Shown here piece after piece: positions 1 through 5,710 of a stretch of DNA of 35,443 nucleotides. Each line of letters starts with the position of its first letter. The stretch's first letter is position 1. A program made the position numbers and the translations under genes. This stretch comes from a virus. The notes under the pieces are model-generated. The model was not told the origin of the DNA. It worked only from the letters and a program-made list of their open reading frames with translations, and did no database searches. The stretch lies in IMG/VR virus record IMGVR_UViG_3300021197_001347, positions 1-35,443 of that record. One strand, given 5' to 3'.

Positions 1-156
1 TACTTGTTCAAAGTAATAGGCAGCATCTTCATTGCCATTTTTTTCTAAAAGCTCTTTTGCATCGCGAAAGAAGTTACGAAGCTTCATAGCTCGAGCGTCG
101 TCAATTGCATTACTTGCACTTGCTTTGTTCCAAGTGCCACCACGTTGATTACTCAT
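1..156 (-). CDS. Hypothetical protein, C-terminus outside the window
   Basis: An open frame of 52 codons starts at an ATG (154-156) and runs off the left edge. An AAGGGG Shine-Dalgarno sequence lies just upstream. The visible N-terminus (MSNQRGGTWNKASAS) is polar, followed by a basic, probably helical stretch. It is the last gene of a run of small minus-strand genes. I do not recognise the family. Confidence 0.6.
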   Translation of the reverse strand, partial: MSNQRGGTWNKASASNAIDDARAMKLRNFFRDAKELLEKNGNEDAAYYFEQV

Positions 157-165
157 ATCATCCCC

Positions 166-354
166 TTAAAAGTTTGGTTGTTCTTTCCAACCGTTTGTGT
201 GCATCATTTCTAAGAACTTTTCGTAACCATCACGGTCAAGCTCTAGTTTAGATCCACGGATTCCAGTTTCCGTATCTAGCTGGCGAATGGTATGACCATA
301 AAGGCCATTCGACAAGTAGTATACATGCTTGTGATTTTCGTGAACATATTTCAT
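166..354 (-). CDS. Small hypothetical protein (62 aa)
   Basis: The start at 354 is chosen because its ATG overlaps the TAA of the upstream gene by one base (TAATG), a coupling used repeatedly in this window. A start four codons further up is possible. The product is a small soluble protein rich in Tyr and His at the N-terminus (MKYVHENHKHVYYL), with an acidic/basic helix near the end. No family was recognised. It probably belongs to the transcription unit that starts at the promoter near 588. Confidence 0.6.
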   Translation of the reverse strand: MKYVHENHKHVYYLSNGLYGHTIRQLDTETGIRGSKLELDRDGYEKFLEMMHTNGWKEQPNF

Positions 355-536
355 TATAGATCCCAATAGTTGTGAAATTGTTTGATAAGTTTTTCAGAAC
401 CGGTAACTGTGATTTCTGGATTGCCGCCGCCAGGGCCTTCTGGAATGAATGATACTAGTTTTAATTCGAATTCATTTAAAACTTTTAGAAATTCGCCAAG
501 TGGGCAATCATATGCACAATCAAAGGTATAAGTCAT
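354..536 (-). CDS. Small hypothetical protein (60 aa)
   Basis: This 60-residue acidic protein has a PEGPGGGNPE loop in the middle and two Cys near the N-terminus (FDCAYDCP). It is the first gene after a strong early-type promoter and is followed directly by the next small gene through a TAATG overlap. An AGGAG Shine-Dalgarno sequence precedes the start. Small genes directly behind early promoters in T4-like phages often act on the host, but nothing in the sequence identifies a target. Confidence 0.6.
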   Translation of the reverse strand: MTYTFDCAYDCPLGEFLKVLNEFELKLVSFIPEGPGGGNPEITVTGSEKLIKQFHNYWDL

Positions 537-564
537 AGTGTCTCCTATTTTTATTTACAAGACA

Positions 565-598
565 ACTATACCATAAAAAAAGGAGGCTGTAAACCCCC
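565..598 (-). promoter_or_regulatory. Early-type sigma70 promoter
   Basis: Read on the minus strand: GGGGG, then TTTACA (588-593), a 17-base spacer ending in ATGG, and TATAGT (565-570). It lies just upstream of the small genes at 166-536 and matches the repeated promoter pattern of this genome. Confidence 0.8.
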
Positions 599-622
599 TA
601 TTTTCATTTTATTTGATTTATT

Positions 623-979
623 TTATGCTGCTTGTAAAACAACCTTTAGGTTAGTAGAAAGTCCAGCTTTACGATTTTTTATCTTCATTACGTAAAGAGC
701 ATCACGGATAACCTCTGCGCATCCAGTTAAAGACCAATTGGTTTTTGGTATGGTAGCAATAACTTTTTCGCCAAGGTTAGCTGTAACAGATGCATGAAAA
801 GCAAGTTGGGATACGCCGTTTTTCTTATGCGTAGTTATCAACATATCTTCAGGACGGGTTACTTCATAACCTAATTGCCTTTGTCTGGTCCAAGAGATTC
901 CGCCAGGAACTGTGTCCAGGCTAGTTTCCATTTTATTTTTTTGCCATTGAGGCGTGTGAATAGATCTTAGTTTAGTCAT
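623..979 (-). CDS. Hypothetical protein (118 aa)
   Basis: A 118-residue basic protein, starting at an ATG with AAAGGAA upstream. The N-terminal third is polar and Gln/Lys rich. The C-terminal part (about residues 60-118) looks like a compact alpha/beta fold (LAFHASVTANLGEKVIA, then CAEVIRDALYVMKIKNR). No known motif was recognised. The next gene downstream has its own early promoter, so this is probably a separate transcription unit. Confidence 0.6.
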   Translation of the reverse strand: MTKLRSIHTPQWQKNKMETSLDTVPGGISWTRQRQLGYEVTRPEDMLITTHKKNGVSQLAFHASVTANLGEKVIATIPKTNWSLTGCAEVIRDALYVMKIKNRKAGLSTNLKVVLQAA

Positions 980-1017
980 TCGATTCGTTCCTTTATATTG
1001 AATGAAATTATAGGTTA

Positions 1018-1046
1018 ATTATATCACGATTTAATTGAATTGTATA
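1018..1046 (-). promoter_or_regulatory. Possible promoter, variant -35
   Basis: On the minus strand TATACA (1041-1046), 17 bases and TATAAT (1018-1023) precede the gene at 623-979. The -35 differs from the TTTACA used elsewhere and the G-run is missing, so this is a weaker call. Confidence 0.4.
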
Positions 1047-1060
1047 TACGCCAAATTGTC

Positions 1061-1744
1061 TCATATTTTTTGAGGCGTACCACGTTTATTGCTCCAAGGT
1101 GGATTCCAGTCAAAGCATCGTACAGGTTCACTAAATGATTTCACAAGTCGATCGTATGGTAAAACCATTAGATGTATTTTCAAGACCATACGTTCTGAGT
1201 TCGATTTGTTATATACACCATGGAATTCATTTACATTTAACAAGATTGGGCTTGTGTACCTATGACTTGCAATCTTGCGTCCTTCACGATGCGGATCATC
1301 TGGATGATCTTCATATAGATCTATTACTGTCTTACCTCGAATTGGTACATTAATAGAACAAGCTGCCCGAAGAAAAGAAGCGGTATGAGGGGCTAATACC
1401 TTTCCAGATGGCATACGAATAAAGTCAAACTTGAGTGTGTGTTTAAATTCATTCAGATCAGCTTTTGATCCCATATCACGGAACAGCTCCTCAGTAAACT
1501 TACATAGCCACATCCAGTCTTTATACTGTTTTGTAATACCATAATCAACGTGATAGGTATTGATTGGATTTTCTTCGCCACCATTTACATCAGAATAATA
1601 ATCATTGTCAATCCGCTTACGGAAGAAAAGATCTAGCCTCTCTGATGCTCTTTTACAATCATAATCAACCTCGTACAAACGATTTGGGTTTTCATACTTA
1701 AACGGGGTTGGTGCGAATGCGTCAATGTCTTCTTGTGTAATCAT
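1061..1744 (-). CDS. Asp/Arg-hydroxylase-like cupin protein with HxA in place of HxD
   Basis: A 227-residue protein. The core at residues 107-195 matches, stretch by stretch, the aspartyl/asparaginyl beta-hydroxylase-like protein encoded on the plus strand at 4369-4878: FIRMPSGKVLAPHTAS against IMKLPVKSCMSIHKDR, and EFHGVYN with a later Arg against KKHTAFN with Arg. In that protein the proximal iron ligands are H108 and D110. Here they align with H120 and A122, so the carboxylate ligand is gone. The distal His (H175) and a 2-oxoglutarate-binding Arg candidate (R185) remain. In this fold, loss of the Asp is known from iron halogenases, and also from inactive relatives. The gene overlaps the upstream cupin by ATGA. 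The fold is fairly sure; the activity is open. Confidence 0.6.
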   Translation of the reverse strand: MITQEDIDAFAPTPFKYENPNRLYEVDYDCKRASERLDLFFRKRIDNDYYSDVNGGEENPINTYHVDYGITKQYKDWMWLCKFTEELFRDMGSKADLNEFKHTLKFDFIRMPSGKVLAPHTASFLRAACSINVPIRGKTVIDLYEDHPDDPHREGRKIASHRYTSPILLNVNEFHGVYNKSNSERMVLKIHLMVLPYDRLVKSFSEPVRCFDWNPPWSNKRGTPQKI

Positions 1745-2073
1745 TTATCATATCTCTTTCCATCAAATACACATACAAATTCTAGTGGTCCACGCTTGGC
1801 ATGTACCCTATGGAACACACCATCTTTTATAATAACGGTCTTACCCGGGTGCACGCGAAAGCGTTTACCGTCAAGTTCCATTTCACCATATCCAGACACA
1901 AAGAAGTAAACCTCCTCTTGCCCGGCATGCGAGTGCCCGGTGGTGCTTTTACCAGGATTCAGTATAGTCTGGCTTACAACAAGATTCTTTAACTTAGAGT
2001 TATCCAGTACGACGTAGCGATCGTCTTGTTTGACGATCGCTCCATCTATATCAAAGAAACGGTTGTTATCCAT
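1741..2073 (-). CDS. Small cupin protein
   Basis: A single-domain cupin of 110 residues. Cupin motif 1 is GHSHAGQEEVYFFVSG, giving metal ligands H47, H49 and E53 or E54. Motif 2 is near residues 76-92 (PGKTVIIKDGVFHRVHA, ligand H88). It resembles the mannose-6-phosphate isomerase or polyketide-cyclase-like small cupins, often sugar or nucleotide-sugar enzymes. It is translationally coupled on both sides (TAATG with the DUF932 gene, ATGA with the next gene). The nearby UDP-glucose dehydrogenase makes a sugar substrate plausible, but the cupin fold does not fix the reaction. Confidence 0.75.
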   Translation of the reverse strand: MDNNRFFDIDGAIVKQDDRYVVLDNSKLKNLVVSQTILNPGKSTTGHSHAGQEEVYFFVSGYGEMELDGKRFRVHPGKTVIIKDGVFHRVHAKRGPLEFVCVFDGKRYDK

Positions 2074-3029
2074 TAGGATGCCAACGCGTATTCTACTGCT
2101 TTTTCAGCAGCTTTAATCTTACGAAGCTGATTCTGACCGAACCACTGAGAGTGTAGACGGTTGTCAGAGTTACGACCTTGTAAGTGGTCTGTTACGAATG
2201 TGACAGAGTTAAACGCCTGCCACCAAGATCCTTCGGCATATTCTGCACCAGGTTGTGTTTCCAACATGGCATGAGCATTTGCTGCCTGACGTGAAAGATC
2301 CTGAAGACTCTCTACAGTCTTATCAGTATTTGTACGAGAAGTATTCGGAAACACTTCGTTGTAGTACTGAATAAGAGAATCAGCAGTAACACGTTTGCTA
2401 CCAAGAAACTCTGCCATTTCTTTGTACTTAGCAAATTTCTCGTGAGCAATACCAAGTTGTTCTTTAACCATATCTGGATTAAACTGTGCGCGATGTCCAA
2501 CTTTAATTGCACGTTGCGATGCTTGATCAAGAGCGAATGTAAGTGTATTGTTGCAAACTACACGGATTGGTGTAAAGCGAACGTCGATAGATTTACCATA
2601 GACGTGAGGGTTGCTGAAGAGCATATATGAATCTACTTGGTCACCACCAAACAGATCGAATGATTCTTTGACTTTTGCCAATGCCCAAACATACTGACCT
2701 CCACGAAGGGATCCAGCAGTGTGCATTTCCATATCGCCAGCAAGTACATATTCATTGAAGAATTCGAAAGCTGTTTCGTTTTGACAAGGATGCCAGTCTT
2801 TACCAACGTTGGTCAAGATCTTTCCATCAGTTTCGCGGATAAGTGATTTCTGACCAGTAGGTAGATAATCGCCTTTGAATTCAACATATGATTCTACTTC
2901 GTGAACTTCCCAATCCACTCCAGCTTTTTGCATCATTTGTTGTGGTGAAAGATCGTTGTGTACTTCTACACCAAGACCGTGCCAAGGAAGCTCACCTGCG
3001 TAAGCCATTGTTTCAACTTCGTGTGACAT
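2073..3029 (-). CDS. DUF932 (phage/plasmid-like TIGR03299) protein
   Basis: A 318-residue protein of the phage/plasmid-like DUF932 family. The N-terminus (MAYAGELPWHGLGVEV) and the central CNNTL region (FTPIRVVCNNTLTFAL) are family hallmarks. Members occur on many phages and plasmids without a settled function; some are proposed to act in DNA metabolism or restriction evasion. It has an AAGGAA Shine-Dalgarno sequence and is the first gene after an early promoter, followed by two coupled cupin-fold genes. The length is normal for the family. Confidence 0.8.
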   Translation of the reverse strand: MSHEVETMAYAGELPWHGLGVEVHNDLSPQQMMQKAGVDWEVHEVESYVEFKGDYLPTGQKSLIRETDGKILTNVGKDWHPCQNETAFEFFNEYVLAGDMEMHTAGSLRGGQYVWALAKVKESFDLFGGDQVDSYMLFSNPHVYGKSIDVRFTPIRVVCNNTLTFALDQASQRAIKVGHRAQFNPDMVKEQLGIAHEKFAKYKEMAEFLGSKRVTADSLIQYYNEVFPNTSRTNTDKTVESLQDLSRQAANAHAMLETQPGAEYAEGSWWQAFNSVTFVTDHLQGRNSDNRLHSQWFGQNQLRKIKAAEKAVEYALAS

Positions 3030-3061
3030 GATTTAGTTCCTTTTTTTAATTTGATATGAAT

Positions 3062-3095
3062 ATAGTACCATAATTCGTATAAGATGTAAACCCCC
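3062..3095 (-). promoter_or_regulatory. Early-type sigma70 promoter
   Basis: Minus strand: GGGGG, TTTACA (3085-3090), a 17-base spacer ending in ATGG, and TACTAT (3062-3067). The start codon of the DUF932 gene lies about 33 bases downstream. Confidence 0.8.
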
Positions 3096-3104
3096 TATTT
3101 CAAA

Positions 3105-3947
3105 TTATTTGGAAATATATACAACATTTTGTTCTTTTTCCCGATCATCCAGGTCATATTCAGTTCTATATTGGCTGTTTGCTTCTATTACTGATGCAAG
3201 TACAGAGAATGTATTTTCACTGAAGTTTAACAGTGCATTCGTATCTTTCGGGAAACATGCCCCACCGTATCCTTTACGGCCGTCTGTTCCAGGAACCTTA
3301 GTATGTGACGGACCAATACGATCATCTTTTGAAATTGCTTTTATTACACTATTATAGTTGCCACCATGTTTTTCTATTAGATCTTTGTATTGGTTAAACC
3401 ATAGAACCTTTGTAGCCAGAAATGAATTTACGCCATACTTTACAAAGCTCGCTTCTGCTGGTGTCATGTGAAATGCTGCGGCACTATTACAAGTGCTGTA
3501 CTCATTGTACCATAGTTCTATAGTATGGGTCTGAATAGGACTGCCACCAAGAACGTGCATTGGGGGATTTACAAAGTCAACCAGCGCATTCTTTTCAGTA
3601 AGAAATTCTGGATTGTAGACTATATCGTGATCGTGACAAAGCTTATCTGCAAGGTCTGGGGTAATGGTAGACTTAATAACAACAATACCATTTACATCTT
3701 GTAGCTCTTCCATTACCGTTTCAATGATTGATGAATCGATCGATCCAGATTCAGACATAGGTGTAGGTACACAAATAAACGTTACATCTGGATGCCAGTT
3801 GAGAAGATCAGCTGTAGTAGTATTCAGGTTTGGGTCAATAATCTTAATTGTATTATGCGAGGTCTTAAACCCGAACTCTACTGCTTTACCAACAAAGCCA
3901 TATCCAACAATACCAACACGAAGACCTTTGGTTTTCTTCTTTTTCAT
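3105..3947 (-). CDS. UDP-glucose/GDP-mannose-type dehydrogenase
   Basis: A 280-residue nucleotide-sugar 6-dehydrogenase, which oxidises an NDP-sugar to the uronate with two NAD. It has the Rossmann motif GIVGYGFVG (residues 12-20), the CVPTP turn (59-63), the NPEFL glutamate (E114), the NSFLATK lysine (K180) and the catalytic cysteine in GYGGACFPKD (C231). All key residues are present. At 280 aa it is much shorter than the usual 390-440 because the C-terminal UDP-binding domain is missing; short versions of this kind also occur in T4-like cyanophages. A degenerate paralogue is encoded at 11576-12403. UDP versus GDP sugar cannot be told from the sequence. Confidence 0.85.
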   Translation of the reverse strand: MKKKKTKGLRVGIVGYGFVGKAVEFGFKTSHNTIKIIDPNLNTTTADLLNWHPDVTFICVPTPMSESGSIDSSIIETVMEELQDVNGIVVIKSTITPDLADKLCHDHDIVYNPEFLTEKNALVDFVNPPMHVLGGSPIQTHTIELWYNEYSTCNSAAAFHMTPAEASFVKYGVNSFLATKVLWFNQYKDLIEKHGGNYNSVIKAISKDDRIGPSHTKVPGTDGRKGYGGACFPKDTNALLNFSENTFSVLASVIEANSQYRTEYDLDDREKEQNVVYISK

Positions 3948-3967
3948 TTCAATAGATTCCTGTATGA

Positions 3968-4330
3968 TTATGCATCTATATACTCTTTCAATTCAGACAG
4001 TTTATTTTGTAGGAAGTTTTTGTCGTTGGTCTGCCTGTTTAGAGGAGATGGATGTGGGAACATGAAGTGTTCGATATCCATCTTCGACAGATGCTTTGAT
4101 ACTGTGCCGCCCCAGGCGACGATCTTAGTGTGTTCACCTATCGATGTCTTGACAAAGACTGGATCAACGGATTTCTTATCCCAGGCTTGATCCCAATGTA
4201 TATTGGTGAATGCACAAATATTTATACAATCAATAGTTTCTAACCACTGAAAGAAGCGCTTATACGATTGGCCTCGATTCATGTGTTTGTTCTTGGGCGG
4301 ATTCAGACCTATAAATAGTACGTGTTTCAT
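3968..4330 (-). CDS. Uracil-DNA glycosylase superfamily-like protein
   Basis: A compact 120-residue protein with two UDG-superfamily hallmarks: the N-terminal GLNPP motif (residues 8-12, motif A position) and a C-terminal HPSPLNRQ segment (around residues 93-100, the minor-groove intercalation loop). A central IVAWGG strand-turn also fits. Many members excise uracil, but short ones like this are often uncharacterised. No active-site Asp of the UNG type is obvious. The predicted transcription start coincides with the ATG, and the next in-frame Met would remove GLNP, so the message is probably leaderless. Confidence 0.65.
   Translation of the reverse strand: MKHVLFIGLNPPKNKHMNRGQSYKRFFQWLETIDCINICAFTNIHWDQAWDKKSVDPVFVKTSIGEHTKIVAWGGTVSKHLSKMDIEHFMFPHPSPLNRQTNDKNFLQNKLSELKEYIDA
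4310..4317 (+). promoter_or_regulatory. T4-type late promoter TATAAATA
   Basis: An exact TATAAATA octamer on the plus strand, recognised by gp55 in T4. The expected start is near 4323, about 46 bases before the plus-strand oxygenase gene at 4369. It lies inside the 5' end of the opposing UDG-like gene. Confidence 0.65.
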
Positions 4331-4336
4331 AGAACT

Positions 4337-4368
4337 ATTATACCAAATTAGAGAAAGGATGTAAACCC
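4337..4368 (-). promoter_or_regulatory. Early-type sigma70 promoter, leaderless arrangement
   Basis: Minus strand: GGGTTTACA (hexamer 4360-4365), a 17-base spacer ending in TTTGG, and TATAAT (4337-4342). Seven bases separate the end of the -10 from the A of the downstream ATG, so transcription should start at or next to the start codon. The -35 region also overlaps the ribosome-binding region of the divergent plus-strand gene. Confidence 0.8.
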
Positions 4369-4878
4369 ATGTATGCCTGGTCCAATGGAGATGTAGAAAT
4401 AATTGCGAGTGATATTGATCAAGAATCCTTAATTATGGATTTAACCTGGATTATTGAAAGATATGGGTTTGAAGGTTACAAACAGATTTCATTGCAAAGC
4501 CATATAGAGAATGCAGATCCACAAAAAGAGTATTTGACTGGGGTTGGTAGAGTAAGGGATCTTCCTGCAAAAGAAGAAGCGTTTGTACATCCTTTATTTC
4601 CAAATGGTACTATCAACAAGTACATAGAGAAATTTGGTATGTATCGTGCTCGGATTATGAAGCTTCCGGTCAAGTCGTGTATGTCAATACACAAAGATCG
4701 AACGCCAAGGGTTCATATTCCTATTGTTACGAATTCTGAATGCCGTATGATGATTCACGATCAAACGTATCATCTGAAGCCCGGCCTGGCTTACTGGACC
4801 GATACCACCAAGAAGCATACAGCTTTCAATGGTGGTACCTATCCAAGAATACACCTAGTTGGGTGTGTCAAAAGTTAG
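4369..4878 (+). CDS. Aspartyl/asparaginyl beta-hydroxylase-like 2OG-Fe(II) oxygenase
   Basis: A 169-residue plus-strand protein with a complete double-stranded beta-helix oxygenase core: H108-K-D110 as proximal iron ligands, H150 (KKHTAFN) as the distal ligand and R160 as the 2-oxoglutarate-binding Arg. The order and spacing fit the Asp_Arg_Hydrox family. The substrate is unknown. An AAAGGA ribosome-binding sequence lies about 9 bases upstream. A late promoter at 4310 suggests late expression, unlike the minus-strand neighbours. Its stop codon overlaps the stop of the convergent gene at 4875-5219. Confidence 0.75.
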   Translation: MYAWSNGDVEIIASDIDQESLIMDLTWIIERYGFEGYKQISLQSHIENADPQKEYLTGVGRVRDLPAKEEAFVHPLFPNGTINKYIEKFGMYRARIMKLPVKSCMSIHKDRTPRVHIPIVTNSECRMMIHDQTYHLKPGLAYWTDTTKKHTAFNGGTYPRIHLVGCVKS

Positions 4879-5219
4879 AATGAGAATCTAACCCCAAGTT
4901 TGATATCTTCATATTTGAATTTATCGGATGCGCTCACTGCAGTGAACAGATCAAGAGCTGGTGAAAGCCCATAGGTTGCTTCTACTTTTACGCCTGTAAA
5001 GTCCATAGACAAGTCATTTGTAGCAGTTGCTTTTAGTCGAGAAGATAGGCCAATAGCACCTAAAGAGATGTCTGGTCCAACTTCCATTGCCCATGCTGAG
5101 CCTTCTACAGAATACGCAACTTCACCACCAAAGCCAAGCATTGGCATATTGCTGATTACGTCAGCTTGAGCTGCAGTTGCAGATAGCGCCACAGCGGACG
5201 CAAGAATTAAAGATTTCAT
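4875..5219 (-). CDS. Exported outer-membrane beta-barrel-like protein
   Basis: A 114-residue protein with a clear Sec signal peptide (MKSLILASAVALSATAAQA, cleavage expected after residue 19). Alternating hydrophobic/polar strands follow, and it ends in VRFSF; a terminal Phe after alternating residues is typical of outer-membrane barrel proteins. The mature part of about 95 aa could form a small barrel. It lies directly downstream of the tmRNA coding piece with its own AAAAGGA site, so it is probably carried on the same late transcript. A phage-made outer-membrane protein could alter the surface or block superinfection; this is inference. Confidence 0.65.
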   Translation of the reverse strand: MKSLILASAVALSATAAQADVISNMPMLGFGGEVAYSVEGSAWAMEVGPDISLGAIGLSSRLKATATNDLSMDFTGVKVEATYGLSPALDLFTAVSASDKFKYEDIKLGVRFSF

Positions 5220-5244
5220 AAGGTATTTCCTTTTAGTTAAATTT

Positions 5245-5416
5245 AGTGAGCCCGTTCTGTTTCGAGGTGGAACTCATACCCAATAGAATTATGCTGCTAG
5301 AGCATATCCTGAAGGTGCAAAATTATCGTTTGCAATTATAGTTTTTGGCTGAATAACGTAGGCCAACACGGTAAGCTCCAATCTATTTTCACACCTGTCG
5401 ATCCTATTTCGACCCC
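5245..5416 (-). ncRNA. ssrA: Permuted two-piece tmRNA: coding piece
   Basis: The 5' end GGGGTCG (5416-5410) pairs with CGACTCC of the acceptor piece as a 7-bp stem, with a G-U at the third pair, the alanine identity signal. GGATCGACAGG follows, like the conserved D-loop region of tmRNA. GCTTAC (5376-5371) can pair with GTAAGC of the acceptor piece (P2). A TTGGC/GCCAA stem (5366-5345) fits pseudoknot 1. The tag reading frame (5333-5289) encodes ANDNFAPSGYALAA and a TAA stop. Alphaproteobacterial tags begin ANDNFA in the same way. A 7-bp hairpin (5276-5247) probably marks the 3' end, so that boundary is approximate. This piece supplies the resume codon that rescues stalled ribosomes. Confidence 0.9.
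5289..5333 (-). other. tmRNA proteolysis-tag reading frame
   Basis: Fourteen codons plus TAA, starting with the resume codon GCA: ANDNFAPSGYALAA. The YALAA end is the ClpXP-type degron, as in the E. coli tag ANDENYALAA, while ANDNFA matches the Caulobacter tag. It lies just after the PK1-like stem, as in known tmRNAs. Confidence 0.9.
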
Positions 5417-5417
5417 A

Positions 5418-5561
5418 TTATAAAGACACAAATCCAAGAGCATATGCAATGCTCATTTCTAATCCAAGTAATGTTGCGAATCCAATAAGAGTAAGAGATA
5501 TTGCTATCGGTAGATAGGTAACATCTTTCTTTGTTCTTTCTCTTGTGCAACAAGTACTCAT
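5418..5561 (-). CDS. 47-aa membrane protein encoded in the tmRNA intervening segment
   Basis: An ATG (5561-5559) preceded by AAGGA at a spacing of six bases opens a 47-codon frame. It ends with TAA at 5420-5418, one base before the mature 5' end of the tmRNA coding piece. The product has a polar, Cys-Cys-containing start (MSTCCTRERTKKD) and then one long or two short hydrophobic helices (roughly residues 15-47, YLPIAISLTLIGF onward). The intervening segment of the permuted tmRNA holds almost nothing else. Release of the two tmRNA pieces would also cut out this message. No homologue was recognised; the good start site and the exact fit argue that it is real. Confidence 0.6.
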   Translation of the reverse strand: MSTCCTRERTKKDVTYLPIAISLTLIGFATLLGLEMSIAYALGFVSL

Positions 5562-5573
5562 GTTATGTCCTTA

Positions 5574-5636
5574 TGGTGGAGTCGCTGGGTACCGCCCCCA
5601 GGTCCAGTATGTGTCCACGTTTCTTCAACGCTTACG
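5574..5636 (-). ncRNA. ssrA: Permuted two-piece tmRNA: acceptor piece
   Basis: Read on the minus strand it begins with CCGTAAGC, whose GTAAGC pairs with the coding piece. It continues to a T-arm (CTGGG stem, loop GGCGGTA, CCCAG; 5601-5585), then CGACTCC and an encoded ACCA ending at 5574. The stem with the coding piece is 7 bp and includes the G-U pair read by alanyl-tRNA synthetase. The T-loop lacks the usual TTC. The order acceptor, intervening segment, coding is that of alphaproteobacterial permuted ssrA genes. The 5' boundary is estimated from the late promoter and the P2 pairing. Confidence 0.85.
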
Positions 5637-5639
5637 GAA

Positions 5640-5647
5640 TATTTATA
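5640..5647 (-). promoter_or_regulatory. T4-type late promoter for the tmRNA locus
   Basis: An exact TATAAATA on the minus strand. A start six bases downstream falls within a base or two of the predicted 5' end of the acceptor piece. This makes the tmRNA, its internal ORF and the outer-membrane-like gene one late transcript. Confidence 0.7.
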
Positions 5648-5692
5648 TATCCCCCTTTTTCTATATTGATGTTGTTGGAAAGTAATTAATAA

Positions 5693-5710
5693 TGTGACTT
5701 AAAAGTCACA
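5693..5710 (-). terminator. Inverted repeat at the end of the TauD-like gene, possible terminator
   Basis: A perfect 8-bp inverted repeat with a 2-base centre (TGTGACTT/AAGTCACA) overlaps the TGA stop of the upstream gene. There is only an AT-rich tail and no U-run, so it may end transcription weakly or protect the 3' end. Confidence 0.35.

Noticed and set aside
4218-4225. TATAAATA on the minus strand inside the UDG-like gene
   Set aside because: No gene starts within a plausible distance downstream on the minus strand; a chance octamer in AT-rich coding sequence is more likely.
5289-5333. The tag frame as an ordinary small gene
   Set aside because: It has no start codon or ribosome-binding site and begins with the GCA resume codon inside a tmRNA structure.
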